A DNA stretch of 64,000 nucleotides from Prevotella vespertina (GTDB lineage Bacteria; Bacteroidota; Bacteroidia; Bacteroidales; Bacteroidaceae). The notes under the pieces were generated by a model, which saw only the letters and a program-made list of their open reading frames with translations, ran no database searches and was not told the origin of the DNA. The first letter of the stretch is position 1, and each line of letters opens with the position of its first letter. The stretch lies in contig NZ_VVIQ01000001.1 of assembly GCF_009728485.1 (NCBI RefSeq), forward strand, positions 124,001 through 188,000. Reading direction: 5' to 3'. Below, piece by piece: positions 35,713 through 44,546 of this stretch. Made by a program: the position numbers and the translations under genes.

Positions 35713-37809
35713 TTAAGAGATCGCAGCCCAGTTTATGTTAGTCTTTCTTAACGCTTTAAGTCTATCCCATAGTAATTTATATTCATTCTTTTGGCAGGTT
35801 GGGTCACTATCAATTATCTTTTGTGCCTCTTCACGTGCCATTTGAACAAGCTGACCATCACGTGCTATATCGGCAATCTTTAAGTCGAAGGCTATACCAC
35901 TTTGCTGTGTACCTTCTAAATCACCTGGACCTCTTAGCTTCAAATCGGCTTCTGCGATCTCGAAACCATCATTCGTATCACACATAATGTCAATTCGCTT
36001 ACTCGTTTCCTTTGTGAGTTTGCGATTAGTAACAAGTATACAATAACTCTGTTCGGCACCTCTTCCGACACGTCCACGCAACTGATGGAGCTGAGAAAGC
36101 CCAAAACGCTGTGCATCAAGAATAATCATTACACTTGCATTCGGTACGTTCACACCCACTTCTATCACTGTTGTAGCAACAAGGATTTGCGTTTCTCCAC
36201 TGACAAACATCTGCATTTCTGCCTCTTTCTCCTTGTCCTTCATCTTACCATGAATCTTACTTAACTTGAAGTCAGGGAATATCTCACACATAGCAGCGTA
36301 TCCGTCCTCGAGGTTCTTGAGGTCTATTCGCTCACTCTCTTTGATGAGTGGATAGACAATATACACCTGTCTGCCAAGCTTTATCTGCTGTCTTATACCC
36401 TGATAGAGGCTCGTCATCTGGTCATCATACTTGTGTATCGTCTGTATGGGCTTGCGTCCTGGAGGCAACTCATCGATGATACTCACGTCTAAGTCACCAT
36501 ATATCGTCATGGCAAGGGTACGTGGAATAGGAGTAGCTGTCATTACGAGGATGTGAGGAGGATTGTCACTCTTACTCCATAACTTTGCTCTTTGCTCCAC
36601 ACCAAAGCGATGCTGCTCATCAACAACAGCCATCCCGAGGTTTTGGAATTGCACCTTATCTTCTATGATAGCATGCGTTCCGACAACAATATGTACACTT
36701 CCATCCAAAAGCCCAGCAAGTACTTCTTTGCGTTTCTTGCCTTTCACAATACCAGTCAGCAGTTCTATGCGTAAGTTCATACCCTTGAGAAACTCCTTGA
36801 TAGTCTGTAGGTGTTGTTCTGCAAGTATCTCCGTCGGTGCCATCATACATGCTTGATAGCCGTTATCGATGGCTATGAGCATAGACATAAGGGCTACGAG
36901 CGTCTTACCCGAACCTACATCGCCTTGCAAGAGACGGTTCATTTGTTTGCCAGACATCATATCTGCACGTATTTCATGCATCACTCTCTTCTGTGCACCA
37001 GTAAGTTCAAAGGGTAAATTATGCGTGTAGAACCAGTTAAATTGTGCTCCAATACGATTGAAGATATACCCCCGATACTTGCGACGATGGTCACTTGCAT
37101 AGCGAAGAATATTGAGTTGAACATAGAAGAGTTCCTCAAATTTAAGGCGTACACGTGCTCGCTGCGTATCATCTACCGACTTTGGATAATGAATCTTACG
37201 CATGGCTGCATCACGAGAGATGAGGTGTAAGGGAGTAGTAATGAATGAGGGAAGGGTCTCGTCAAGCGGAGTTGTGAGCTTACTAAGCAGTGTTTTCGTT
37301 AGTTTCTCCATTGCTCTAGAGGTGATACCAGCCTTTTTCATCTTCTCAGTCGTTATATAGAAAGGTTGCATACCCATGTCATTGAGCTGCAACTGACTGG
37401 CATCGTCGATATCAGGATGGCTGAATTGAAAGCGTCCGTTATAGTAGGTTGGCTTCCCAAAGATGATGTATTCCTTATCTAATTGATAGTTTTGATAAAT
37501 ATACTTAGTACCATTGAACCATACAATATCGCATATCCCATGACCATCCGTAGCGTGCGCCACGATTCGTTTCCGACGCTTCCCGACTTCAAACTCCTCG
37601 TAGCTTAGTATCTTACACTTCACTTGTACGAAGGGCATATCAGCCGACAACTCAGAGAGAAGGTATATCTTTGTGCGGTCAACATACTTGTAGGGGAAAT
37701 ACTCCAAGAGGTCACGATAACTCCAGATGCCAAGCTCTTTGCTTAGAATCTCTTTCCTTTTCGGACCTACACCTGGTAGATACATGATGTCTTGTGATAG
37801 TATATCCAT
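35713..37809 (-). CDS. recG: ATP-dependent DNA helicase RecG
   Basis: 698 aa, normal length. The N-terminal wedge/OB region (about 1-260) includes LPGVGPKRKEILSKEL and the OB stretch IVWFNGTKYIYQNY. Helicase motifs follow: Walker A in LLQGDVGSGKTLVALM, the DEQH box in VVDEQHRFGVEQR, TATPIPRTLAMTIYGDLD, and QLRGRVGRG as motif VI. RecG reverses stalled forks and branch-migrates junctions. The start is MDILSQDIMYLPG. It is separated by a repeat-filled gap from the genes upstream. Confidence 0.97.
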   Translation of the reverse strand: MDILSQDIMYLPGVGPKRKEILSKELGIWSYRDLLEYFPYKYVDRTKIYLLSELSADMPFVQVKCKILSYEEFEVGKRRKRIVAHATDGHGICDIVWFNGTKYIYQNYQLDKEYIIFGKPTYYNGRFQFSHPDIDDASQLQLNDMGMQPFYITTEKMKKAGITSRAMEKLTKTLLSKLTTPLDETLPSFITTPLHLISRDAAMRKIHYPKSVDDTQRARVRLKFEELFYVQLNILRYASDHRRKYRGYIFNRIGAQFNWFYTHNLPFELTGAQKRVMHEIRADMMSGKQMNRLLQGDVGSGKTLVALMSMLIAIDNGYQACMMAPTEILAEQHLQTIKEFLKGMNLRIELLTGIVKGKKRKEVLAGLLDGSVHIVVGTHAIIEDKVQFQNLGMAVVDEQHRFGVEQRAKLWSKSDNPPHILVMTATPIPRTLAMTIYGDLDVSIIDELPPGRKPIQTIHKYDDQMTSLYQGIRQQIKLGRQVYIVYPLIKESERIDLKNLEDGYAAMCEIFPDFKLSKIHGKMKDKEKEAEMQMFVSGETQILVATTVIEVGVNVPNASVMIILDAQRFGLSQLHQLRGRVGRGAEQSYCILVTNRKLTKETSKRIDIMCDTNDGFEIAEADLKLRGPGDLEGTQQSGIAFDLKIADIARDGQLVQMAREEAQKIIDSDPTCQKNEYKLLWDRLKALRKTNINWAAIS

Positions 37810-37849
37810 GCGTTACAACAACTTTTGAGAACCTCAACACAGCTACTTA

Positions 37850-37950
37850 AAGCCTCCCCAAGCCCCTCCAAAGGAGGGGATGTAGCCTAACGGAAGCTAA
37901 CAAGAGAGGCTCTCTTTTGGAACCCCACCCAGCCTCCCCCAAGGGGAGGA
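37850..37950. repeat. Dispersed GC-rich AGCCTCCCC repeat, two copies
   Basis: AGCCTCCCCAAGCCCCTCC with AAAGGAGGGG (about 37850-37880) and AGCCTCCCCCAAGGGGAGG (about 37931-37949), each followed by GCCTAACGGAA. They are related to the GC-rich modules at 15.2 and 15.7 kb. A further relative is near 38217-38262 (CACCCCTGCCCCATCTCCC...GGAGAGGGG). The gap 37810-38377 has no gene. Confidence 0.7.
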
Positions 37951-37989
37951 GTGCCTAACGGAAATCAGTTTGAATCGTTATGTCCATTT

Positions 37990-38078
37990 AACAAGAGCCT
38001 TTCTTTGATTTAAAGAGGGCGTTTCTTCGATGCAAGGAGAGGCTTTCTTCAATGCAAGGGAACGCTCTTCTCAAATTG
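37990..38078. repeat. Tandem array D: four units of 22-23 bp
   Basis: Units at 37990-38012, 38013-38034, 38035-38056 and 38057-38078, consensus AAGAG(A/G)GC(G/T)TTTCTTCGATGCA. It lies about 300 bp past the ispD stop and 180 bp before the recG start. Confidence 0.8.
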
Positions 38079-38377
38079 TTCTGATTATAACTTATAATTA
38101 TGAATCTTGTATTTTGAATTACACGTGGGCGTAAGCTTCTGTGGGTTCTATTGTTCCGTAAGGAACTCTGTGTCGCCTTTAGGCTTCGTGTCATCCGTGT
38201 CTTCTTTGTTAAAAAAGGCTCACCCCTGCCCCATCTCCCAATGGAGAGGGGAGTAGATAGTATTGTTTCCTGCAGAACAAACAACTCGTTTACTTGTCAA
38301 CCTGCCCACTCGTCAACTCGAAGTAATCATAATTTTGAATTATGAATTATGAATTTTGAATTATCGGAAGAGCCTTT

Positions 38378-39046
38378 TTACACCAAAATCTCCGCTACTT
38401 TCAGATCGAAGGGGGTAGTGATTTTTATATTCTCACGATTCCCTTCCACCATAGTGACAGCCTGTCCAATGCTTTCAACAACGCTAGCATCATCAGTAAA
38501 GCTGGTACTCTCGGGTTGGTTATATGCTTTTTTGAGGAGTTGGATATCAAACACTTGTGGCGTCTGAACCACTCTGTAATCACTTCGCAACACATTCCTC
38601 CCCTTATCGGAATCGCCCACAAAGCGCAAGGTGTCTGTCACGGGCAATACAGGAATCACTGCCTTCTCTTTCTCTGCAGCGTCATAACAACGTGAGATAG
38701 CCTCGTTTGAAACGAATGGACGCACACCATCATGAATTCCAACGAGCCCTTCTGTATCATTAGGTATCATTGACAAGCCATTACGGCACGACTGGAAGCG
38801 ACTAGCGCCACCATCTGCAAGCTGGTAATCTTCGGTGAAATGATATTCTTCACAGAGCTGATTCCAATACTCCTGTTGCTCTTTTGGAAGGACAAGGATG
38901 ACTTTTAAGTGCTCATCATAGGCGTGAAACCTACTAATGGTGTGCATCAGAACAGGCTTACCAGCGATGGGAAGGAATTGCTTAGGCACCTCTGTTCCCA
39001 TTCGCAAACCCTTTCCTCCTGCAACGATAATAGCGTATCTTATCAT
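38378..39046 (-). CDS. ispD: 2-C-methyl-D-erythritol 4-phosphate cytidylyltransferase
   Basis: 222 aa. The nucleotide-binding loop reads [30 protein letters not shown], then [34 protein letters not shown] and [12 protein letters not shown], the complete IspD set. It couples CTP to methylerythritol phosphate in the MEP pathway. It starts 14 bp after the DJ-1 family gene, so the two form a small operon. Confidence 0.97.
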   Translation of the reverse strand: MIRYAIIVAGGKGLRMGTEVPKQFLPIAGKPVLMHTISRFHAYDEHLKVILVLPKEQQEYWNQLCEEYHFTEDYQLADGGASRFQSCRNGLSMIPNDTEGLVGIHDGVRPFVSNEAISRCYDAAEKEKAVIPVLPVTDTLRFVGDSDKGRNVLRSDYRVVQTPQVFDIQLLKKAYNQPESTSFTDDASVVESIGQAVTMVEGNRENIKITTPFDLKVAEILV

Positions 39047-39060
39047 CTTCTGACGATGTT

Positions 39061-39630
39061 TTAATGCAGAGCAATGAGTTCGTTGATCAACATACCTTCC
39101 CTGATTTCGTTCGCTTTCTCTACTGATACGAGTTGTTCTAATAGCTTGAAACCATAAACGAAGGCTGCAGCAGGACCTTTACCTGTTGTCACATTGCCAT
39201 CAATAGTGCATAATTCCTTGGTGTATTCTGCACCAGTAAGAAACTTCTCAAAGCCTGGATAGCATGTAGCACGCTTGCCCTTGAGGATTCCCAAAGCACC
39301 GAGAACCATCGGTCCAGCACAGATTGCGCCCACACGTTTACCACTCTCCACCTGATGAAGCAGTGCTTTTCCAACACGAACATCGTCCTTCAAGTTCTGT
39401 GCACCAGGCATTCCACCAGGTATCAAGAGCATATCTGCATCATCAATAACACCTAGGTCTTCTATTTGTAAGTCGGCTTTCACCATCACCCCATGCGATG
39501 ATTCAACGAGCGGGGAGCCTGTTATGCTCACAGTCTTAACCTCCACGCCACCTCGACGTAGGATATCTACGGGTGCTAATGCCTCTACCTCTTCGAAACC
39601 ATTAGCCAGAAACTCATACACTTTAGCCAT
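39061..39630 (-). CDS. DJ-1/PfpI family protein (DJ-1 type)
   Basis: 189 aa. [31 protein letters not shown] carries the conserved Glu near residue 15, and the nucleophile elbow is [11 protein letters not shown] (Cys near residue 104). [13 protein letters not shown] and [21 protein letters not shown] complete the family pattern. DJ-1 relatives act on reactive carbonyl species or as redox-linked protective proteins; the precise activity is not settled. It precedes ispD in one unit and is divergent from nadK. Confidence 0.93.
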   Translation of the reverse strand: MAKVYEFLANGFEEVEALAPVDILRRGGVEVKTVSITGSPLVESSHGVMVKADLQIEDLGVIDDADMLLIPGGMPGAQNLKDDVRVGKALLHQVESGKRVGAICAGPMVLGALGILKGKRATCYPGFEKFLTGAEYTKELCTIDGNVTTGKGPAAAFVYGFKLLEQLVSVEKANEIREGMLINELIALH

Positions 39631-39672
39631 AATTTATTTCGTATTTAAGTCTACAAATCCAATTAAAAACCT

Positions 39673-39705
39673 TACTTTTGCAGAAGTAAAGTACTTGCAA
39701 ATATA
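39673..39705. promoter_or_regulatory. Divergent -7 boxes for nadK (+) and the DJ-1 gene (-)
   Basis: TACTTTTG at 39673-39680 on the plus strand and TATATTTG at 39705-39698 on the minus strand both match TAnnTTTG in the 136-bp divergent gap. Good upstream TTG elements at 19-20 nt are not evident. Confidence 0.4.
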
Positions 39706-39766
39706 CTAATTATTCGTCGTTTAGTACCGTTTGCAAGGCTAAAAGATATTTAAAAGGTATGTTTTT

Positions 39767-40657
39767 ATGACTGAGAAGAAACTGAGTTTCGCCATTTTTG
39801 GTAGTGCTTCTAAAGCTTTAGAGTCTATTCGGATAAAAGAACTGTTGGGTTATTTGGCTCAACACGAGGCTGATATTTACTTAGAGCAAGGCTTCTTTCA
39901 TGCTTTAGAGAATAAACTTCAGGAGGATTTAAAGATAGCTGGTGTGTTTGAGGGAGTAAACTTTGATGTCGATTACGTTATCTCTCTCGGGGGCGATGGG
40001 ACGTTCTTAAAGGCGGCAAGTAAGGTTGGTCCGAAGCAAACACCTATCATTGGAGTGAACATGGGACGCTTGGGATTCCTTGCAAGTGTGGTTCCTGATG
40101 AGGCTAGATCTATCTTAGATAATGTCTTTGCAGGTGATGTTGAGATAGAGGAACGTGCCGTTATGCAATTAGAAGCACTTGGCGAACCATTGGAGGGATG
40201 CCCATACGCACTGAATGATATTGCGATCTTGAAAAGAGATAACGCTGCGATGATTTCTATTAAGGCAACTGTTAATGGTGAATACCTCACCACTTATCTT
40301 GCAGATGGACTCGTTATCAGTACGCCAACAGGCTCAACAGCTTACTCATTGTCCGTCGGTGGACCTATTATAGTCCCTCAATCGGACATCTTTAGCATGA
40401 CTCCTGTTGCTCCTCATAGCCTCAACATTCGTCCAATCGTTATCAGTGACAAGGCCGAGATAACCCTAGAAGTAGAGAGCCGAAGCCACAACTTCTTGGC
40501 AGCAGTTGATGGACGATCAGAGAAACTACGTGAGGGTGTGACGCTAAAGATAAGGAAAGCCTCTCATAAAGTGCGTATCGTAAAGCGGAAGGAACAGCAT
40601 TTCTTCTCCACACTACGCGAGAAACTCATGTGGGGAGCAGATACTCGTAAGTTCTAA
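39767..40657 (+). CDS. nadK: NAD kinase
   Basis: 296 aa. Catalytic GGDGT in YVISLGGDGTFLKAA, GVNMGRLGFLAS, ALNDIAILK and the glycine-rich STPTGSTAYSLSVGGPII are present. It phosphorylates NAD to NADP. The next gene (ABC exporter) starts 84 bp later on the same strand. Confidence 0.97.
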   Translation: MTEKKLSFAIFGSASKALESIRIKELLGYLAQHEADIYLEQGFFHALENKLQEDLKIAGVFEGVNFDVDYVISLGGDGTFLKAASKVGPKQTPIIGVNMGRLGFLASVVPDEARSILDNVFAGDVEIEERAVMQLEALGEPLEGCPYALNDIAILKRDNAAMISIKATVNGEYLTTYLADGLVISTPTGSTAYSLSVGGPIIVPQSDIFSMTPVAPHSLNIRPIVISDKAEITLEVESRSHNFLAAVDGRSEKLREGVTLKIRKASHKVRIVKRKEQHFFSTLREKLMWGADTRKF

Positions 40658-40741
40658 CGGATTGTTATCATGTCCTAACCACTAACTCTCTTTGTTTGAT
40701 AAAGACCGAGACATAAACCACAGCTAACGAAAGATTATACA

Positions 40742-42421
40742 ATGATTGATAAGATAAGAAGGCTCTTCCAGATACCTAACACACGCTATACTACTAAGGA
40801 GATATTTCATTGGTTATGGCTTGCGTGGCGCGGAAACCATAAGCAAGCAATCCTCAATGCATTGATTGGTCTACTCAGTGTGGGCGTTTCTTTGGCTACT
40901 GTATGGGCTGTCCAAAATGCCATTGACGTTGCTTCTCATGTTAAACCAGGCAGTATTTACATCGCTGTTAGTATCATGGGAGGCTTGATTCTATGCGACT
41001 TTGCATTGAGTATCGCCTCTGTCTGGGTGCGAAACTTGCTGGGAATAAAGGCGCAGAATAGGATGCAACAGAACATGCTAGACCGTATCTTGCGCTCAGA
41101 GTGGCATGGTCGGGAACGTTACCACAGCGGAGATGTATTGAACCGATTGGAACTTGACGTTGCAAATGTCGTCACTTTCCTCACCGAAACCATCCCTAGT
41201 TCTATCTCAACATTGGCTATGTTCCTCGGAGCTTTCTGTTATCTCTTGACGATGGATTGGCGACTTGCACTCTTGATTGTCGTCATCATACCATTGTTTG
41301 TATTGGTTAGTAAGGTCTATGTTCGTCAAATGAGACGCCTCACAAGGGAGGTTCGTAACTCTGATTCTAAGGTACAAAGTGTACTCCAAGAGACCATTCA
41401 ACACCGTATGTTGATTAAGACTCTTGAGAGCGACGAGATGATAGTTGGCAAGCTAGAAGGTACACAGAAAGAACTGCGACAGAAGGTTGTTAGCAAGACA
41501 AAGTTCTCTGTTTTCTCTAACTTAGTATTGAACTTTGGCTTCGCATTTGGGTATCTTGTCGCCTTCACATGGGCGGCCATTCGCATGTCACTTCATACAT
41601 TGTCATTTGGCGGAATGACGGCTTTCTTGCAGTTAGTGAATAAGATTCAAAGCCCTGCCCGACAACTAACAAAGCTTGTCCCAGCCTTTGTCTCTGTCTT
41701 TACAGCAGCCGAACGACTGATGGAATTAGAGGAGAATCCACTCGAAGAACAGGGCGACCCGATAGAGTTATCATCGCCTTGTGGCATCCGATTGAAGGGT
41801 ATTAACTATCGTTACGAGGATGGTGATCGAGAGATACTAAGGGACTTGAACTTCGATTTCTACCCTTGTTCGTGTACCGCCATATTAGGTGAAACAGGAG
41901 CAGGAAAGACTACTCTCATCAGGATGTTACTAGCATTATTGAAGCCAACAAAGGGCAAGGTCGAGATTTATAATGCGCAGGAAAGTAGAGAACTATCCCC
42001 TCTCATGCGTACAAACTTCGTCTATGTACCACAGGGGAACACGCTCTTGAGTGGTACAATACGTGAGAACCTCCTACTTGGAAAGGTAGATGCTACACAA
42101 GAAGAGATGGAAGAAGTGTTATGCAAGAGTTGTGCTGATTTCGTGTTCCACTTGCCTCTTGGACTTGATACTCCATGCTCCGAACAAGGCGGCGGATTGA
42201 GTGAAGGACAGGCACAACGCATTGCCATTGCCCGTTCCCTACTACGTAATCGAAGTATAATGATATTCGATGAGGCCACTTCTGCACTAGACCCTGAGAC
42301 CGAAAAGAAGCTCCTCAAGAACATACTCTCTACACATGATAAGACGGTGATATTCATCACGCACCGTCCAGCAGTTGTGGAGTATTGCGACCAAACACTG
42401 ACAATTGAAAAAATACAATAG
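40742..42421 (+). CDS. ABC transporter, fused permease and ATPase (exporter type)
   Basis: 559 aa. The N-terminal membrane domain (about 25-320) has about six helices (LNALIGLLSVGVSLATVWAV, ISTLAMFLGAFCYLL, LALLIVVIIPLFVLVS). The ATPase (about 345-559) has Walker A GETGAGKTT, a Q-loop in VYVPQGNTLLSG, signature LSEGQAQRIAIARSLL, Walker B IMIFDEATSALD and H-loop THRPAV. A single half-transporter that should work as a homodimer, exporting lipid, peptide or drug; the substrate is unknown. Confidence 0.93.
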   Translation: MIDKIRRLFQIPNTRYTTKEIFHWLWLAWRGNHKQAILNALIGLLSVGVSLATVWAVQNAIDVASHVKPGSIYIAVSIMGGLILCDFALSIASVWVRNLLGIKAQNRMQQNMLDRILRSEWHGRERYHSGDVLNRLELDVANVVTFLTETIPSSISTLAMFLGAFCYLLTMDWRLALLIVVIIPLFVLVSKVYVRQMRRLTREVRNSDSKVQSVLQETIQHRMLIKTLESDEMIVGKLEGTQKELRQKVVSKTKFSVFSNLVLNFGFAFGYLVAFTWAAIRMSLHTLSFGGMTAFLQLVNKIQSPARQLTKLVPAFVSVFTAAERLMELEENPLEEQGDPIELSSPCGIRLKGINYRYEDGDREILRDLNFDFYPCSCTAILGETGAGKTTLIRMLLALLKPTKGKVEIYNAQESRELSPLMRTNFVYVPQGNTLLSGTIRENLLLGKVDATQEEMEEVLCKSCADFVFHLPLGLDTPCSEQGGGLSEGQAQRIAIARSLLRNRSIMIFDEATSALDPETEKKLLKNILSTHDKTVIFITHRPAVVEYCDQTLTIEKIQ

Positions 42422-42423
42422 GT

Positions 42424-42455
42424 CTTGTGTTATTGAAAATAAGATAGTATATTTG
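42424..42455 (+). promoter_or_regulatory. Promoter of the thioredoxin-TonB_C gene
   Basis: CTTG (42424-42427), 20-nt spacer, TATATTTG (42448-42455); the start near 42462 gives a leader of about 60 nt. Confidence 0.75.
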
Positions 42456-42522
42456 CAAAATAACCAACAGACCTAATACAAATAACGTGAAGTAAGAAAA
42501 CAGCAAGTAGATAAGTAACGAT

Positions 42523-43458
42523 ATGAAAAAGATTTTCCTAACAGCTGCATGTGCGTTCTTTATGGCAGTTCCAGCTGCTCTCGCACAAACAAATGATACC
42601 ATTCAAGCTGCAATAGACTTGGATGCAAAGTATGCAACTAACATGTTGAAGCCAGGTACGAAAGCCCCAGAGTTTACCTTGAGAACCTATGATGGTAGGG
42701 ATATCAAGCTGAGCCAGTACCGAGGAAGTTATGTTGTTTTAGACTTCTGGGCGAGTTGGTGCCCCGATTGTCGGCGTGATATTCCAGCCATGAAAGCACT
42801 TTATGAGCAGTTCCGCGACTATGGTGTGCAATTCGTTAGTATCTCTTTTGATACCGACCGAGAGGCTTGGGCAAAGACATACTGGAATCGTTATCAGATG
42901 AATTGGACGCAGGTAAGCGAACTGAAGAAGTTTAGGAAGAATACATTTATCGACAAGTTATATAAGATTGATTGGATTCCTTCAATGTACCTCATCGACC
43001 CTAACGGCAAAGTAGTTATGGGAACGGTAGAGATCAACAAGTTAAAAGCAAAGTTAGAGTCCATCGACTTGCAACCAAAAGTTAGTAAGGCGGATGTTCT
43101 CCCGACGTTTGAAGGAGGGCAGGAAGCCATCGCCAACTATTTTGCACGTAATCAGCACCACAGCATTCAGGCTATTCGCTCGAAGGTACATGCCGAAATG
43201 ACCGTCTTATTTAACGTCGAAATGGATGGTTCCGTGACGGGTGCTCGTGTCGTAGATGTTAAGAATGTGCAGGGCACAAGTAAGCATTTTATGAAGATGG
43301 ATGCGGCTAAGCAGAAGCGAGTACTTGCTAATTGCGTGGAGTTCTACAAGGAGCAAGCGGTTCGATTAACCAATCGCATGGTGGGATGGAAGCCCGCTAT
43401 GCAGAACGACCGCCCTATACAAGCACGCGTAACAGTGCCTATCATCTTTCAACCCTAA
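42523..43458 (+). CDS. Secreted thioredoxin-like protein fused to a TonB C-terminal-like domain
   Basis: 311 aa. Signal peptide (MKKIFLTAACAFFMAVPAALAQ), then a TlpA-type thioredoxin domain (about 43-180): GTKAPEFTLRTYDGRDIKLSQY, VLDFWASWCPDCRRDIPAM with Cys80 and Cys83, the cis-Pro in DWIPSMYLIDP. From about 195 the sequence switches to a TonB C-terminal pattern: LPTFEGGQEAIANYFARN, MTVLFNVEMDGSVTGARVVDV, AVRLTNRMVGWKPAMQNDRPIQARVTVPIIF. There is no membrane anchor other than the cleaved signal. The thioredoxin part may reduce periplasmic disulfides or protect from oxidants; the TonB-like part may bind an outer-membrane or periplasmic partner. Boundaries are estimated. Confidence 0.85.
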   Translation: MKKIFLTAACAFFMAVPAALAQTNDTIQAAIDLDAKYATNMLKPGTKAPEFTLRTYDGRDIKLSQYRGSYVVLDFWASWCPDCRRDIPAMKALYEQFRDYGVQFVSISFDTDREAWAKTYWNRYQMNWTQVSELKKFRKNTFIDKLYKIDWIPSMYLIDPNGKVVMGTVEINKLKAKLESIDLQPKVSKADVLPTFEGGQEAIANYFARNQHHSIQAIRSKVHAEMTVLFNVEMDGSVTGARVVDVKNVQGTSKHFMKMDAAKQKRVLANCVEFYKEQAVRLTNRMVGWKPAMQNDRPIQARVTVPIIFQP

Positions 43459-43494
43459 CGGCTTTTCAATTCAAGATACAAGCCTCACCCCCAC

Positions 43495-43523
43495 CCCCTC
43501 TCCTACAGAGAGGGGCTTTTTTT
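43495..43523 (+). terminator. Terminator built from the dispersed GC-rich repeat
   Basis: CCCCTCTC (43495-43502) pairs with GAGAGGGG (43508-43515), followed by C and seven T. The upstream AGCCTCACCCCCACCCC relates it to the GC-rich dispersed repeats. Confidence 0.85.
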
Positions 43524-43670
43524 GCCCTTATCTCACCAGTTAAAAGGCGTAGAGTAAGGATTAATAAAAATCATTTTCTATTCTTGCTAATGCTCATCTC
43601 GTATCTTCTTAACCACAATCTTGGTCTTTAAAAGAGCCTTTTGAGAATCTTCCTGAAGTCTTACAGAAAT

Positions 43671-43736
43671 ATTACAAAGGGCTTGTAATACCATTACAGA
43701 AGGCTTGGAGAAGTATTACAGAAGCCTTGTAATAAT
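43671..43736. repeat. Tandem array E: three 22-bp units
   Basis: Units at 43671-43692, 43693-43714 and 43715-43736, each starting ATTACA. Units 1 and 3 are near-palindromic (ATTACAA...TTGTAAT). It lies about 80 bp upstream of the toxin-antitoxin promoter. The gap 43524-43816 has no gene. Confidence 0.8.
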
Positions 43737-43816
43737 CCTGGAGAGCATGAAGTGCCTCAAAGATTGTCATGAACACTGATAGAGCTATCGGTTAATAGCA
43801 ACTTAAAAGACGATTA

Positions 43817-43848
43817 TTTGGAGGCAAACACATTATTGTGTATCTTTG
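43817..43848 (+). promoter_or_regulatory. Promoter of the toxin-antitoxin pair
   Basis: TTTG (43817-43820), 20-nt spacer, TATCTTTG (43841-43848). The start near 43854 excludes the in-frame ATG at 43846 and supports the ATG at 43873. Confidence 0.85.
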
Positions 43849-43872
43849 CAACAGGCATATAAAGGAATAGTT

Positions 43873-44121
43873 ATGGATGGTAATTACACATTAAATAGTG
43901 GGCGGATTCCGTATTGGAATATCCTTAAAAACCTAAGTGATAACGTTAAGTTGGAACTGATCTCTTTGTTAAGTGACTCGTTACTTCATAGGGAAGTAAA
44001 GGCGAAGGATGAGCATTGGGCAGACCAGTTTGCTGGTCTTTGGCGTGATGATAGGACTACAGAAAGCATTATAAAGGACATCCGGACGAGTAGAACTAAG
44101 AATAGAGAGATAGAGTTATGA
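43873..44121 (+). CDS. Putative antitoxin of a VapBC-like module
   Basis: 82 aa from Met 43873. No DNA-binding motif is clearly recognisable. The middle is helical (LKNLSDNVKLELISLLSDSLLHRE), followed by WADQFAGLWRDDRTTESIIKDIRTSR, resembling the toxin-wrapping tail of short Bacteroidales antitoxins. The stop overlaps the toxin start by 4 bp. The assignment rests mainly on the PIN-domain partner and the coupled order. Confidence 0.75.
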   Translation: MDGNYTLNSGRIPYWNILKNLSDNVKLELISLLSDSLLHREVKAKDEHWADQFAGLWRDDRTTESIIKDIRTSRTKNREIEL

Positions 44122-44519
44122 ATGGTTTCCTGCTTGATACGAATATCTGTGTTTTCTTGTTCCGCAATAAGTGGAACATTGCAGATAGGCTTAATCACGT
44201 TGGGTTCGAGAAATGTTTTATCTCGGAGATAACGCTTGCCGAGTTGAAATATGGTGCATATAAAAGCAACCGAACAAAGGAGAATCTTCAATTGATTGAT
44301 AGCTTTCTTCAAAAGGTAAATGTGGTTCCTTTTGAAGTAGGAATAGACATCTTTGCACAGACGAAGAACTCTCTTCGATTGGAAGGATTTACTATTGAAG
44401 ACTTTGATCTGTTGATTGCTGCATCAGCGTTAGCGTGGAATTTGACCTTAGTAACTGATAATATCAAGCATTTCCGCTATATTCCTAACCTCGAAGTTAT
44501 TAATTGGGTGGATAGGTAA
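44118..44519 (+). CDS. PIN-domain toxin, VapC-like endoribonuclease
   Basis: 133 aa. All PIN-domain acidic residues are present: Asp7 in LLDTNI, Glu42 in LAELKYG, Asp97 in EDFDLLIAASAL and Asp114 in VTDNIKHF, so it should bind Mg and cleave RNA, often tRNA or rRNA in this family. It begins within the antitoxin stop (ATGA). The pair lies between two housekeeping segments next to a repeat array, with no mobile-element genes nearby. Confidence 0.92.
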   Translation: MNGFLLDTNICVFLFRNKWNIADRLNHVGFEKCFISEITLAELKYGAYKSNRTKENLQLIDSFLQKVNVVPFEVGIDIFAQTKNSLRLEGFTIEDFDLLIAASALAWNLTLVTDNIKHFRYIPNLEVINWVDR

Positions 44520-44546
44520 CTGCCGTTATTTAATAGAATAAAACAG

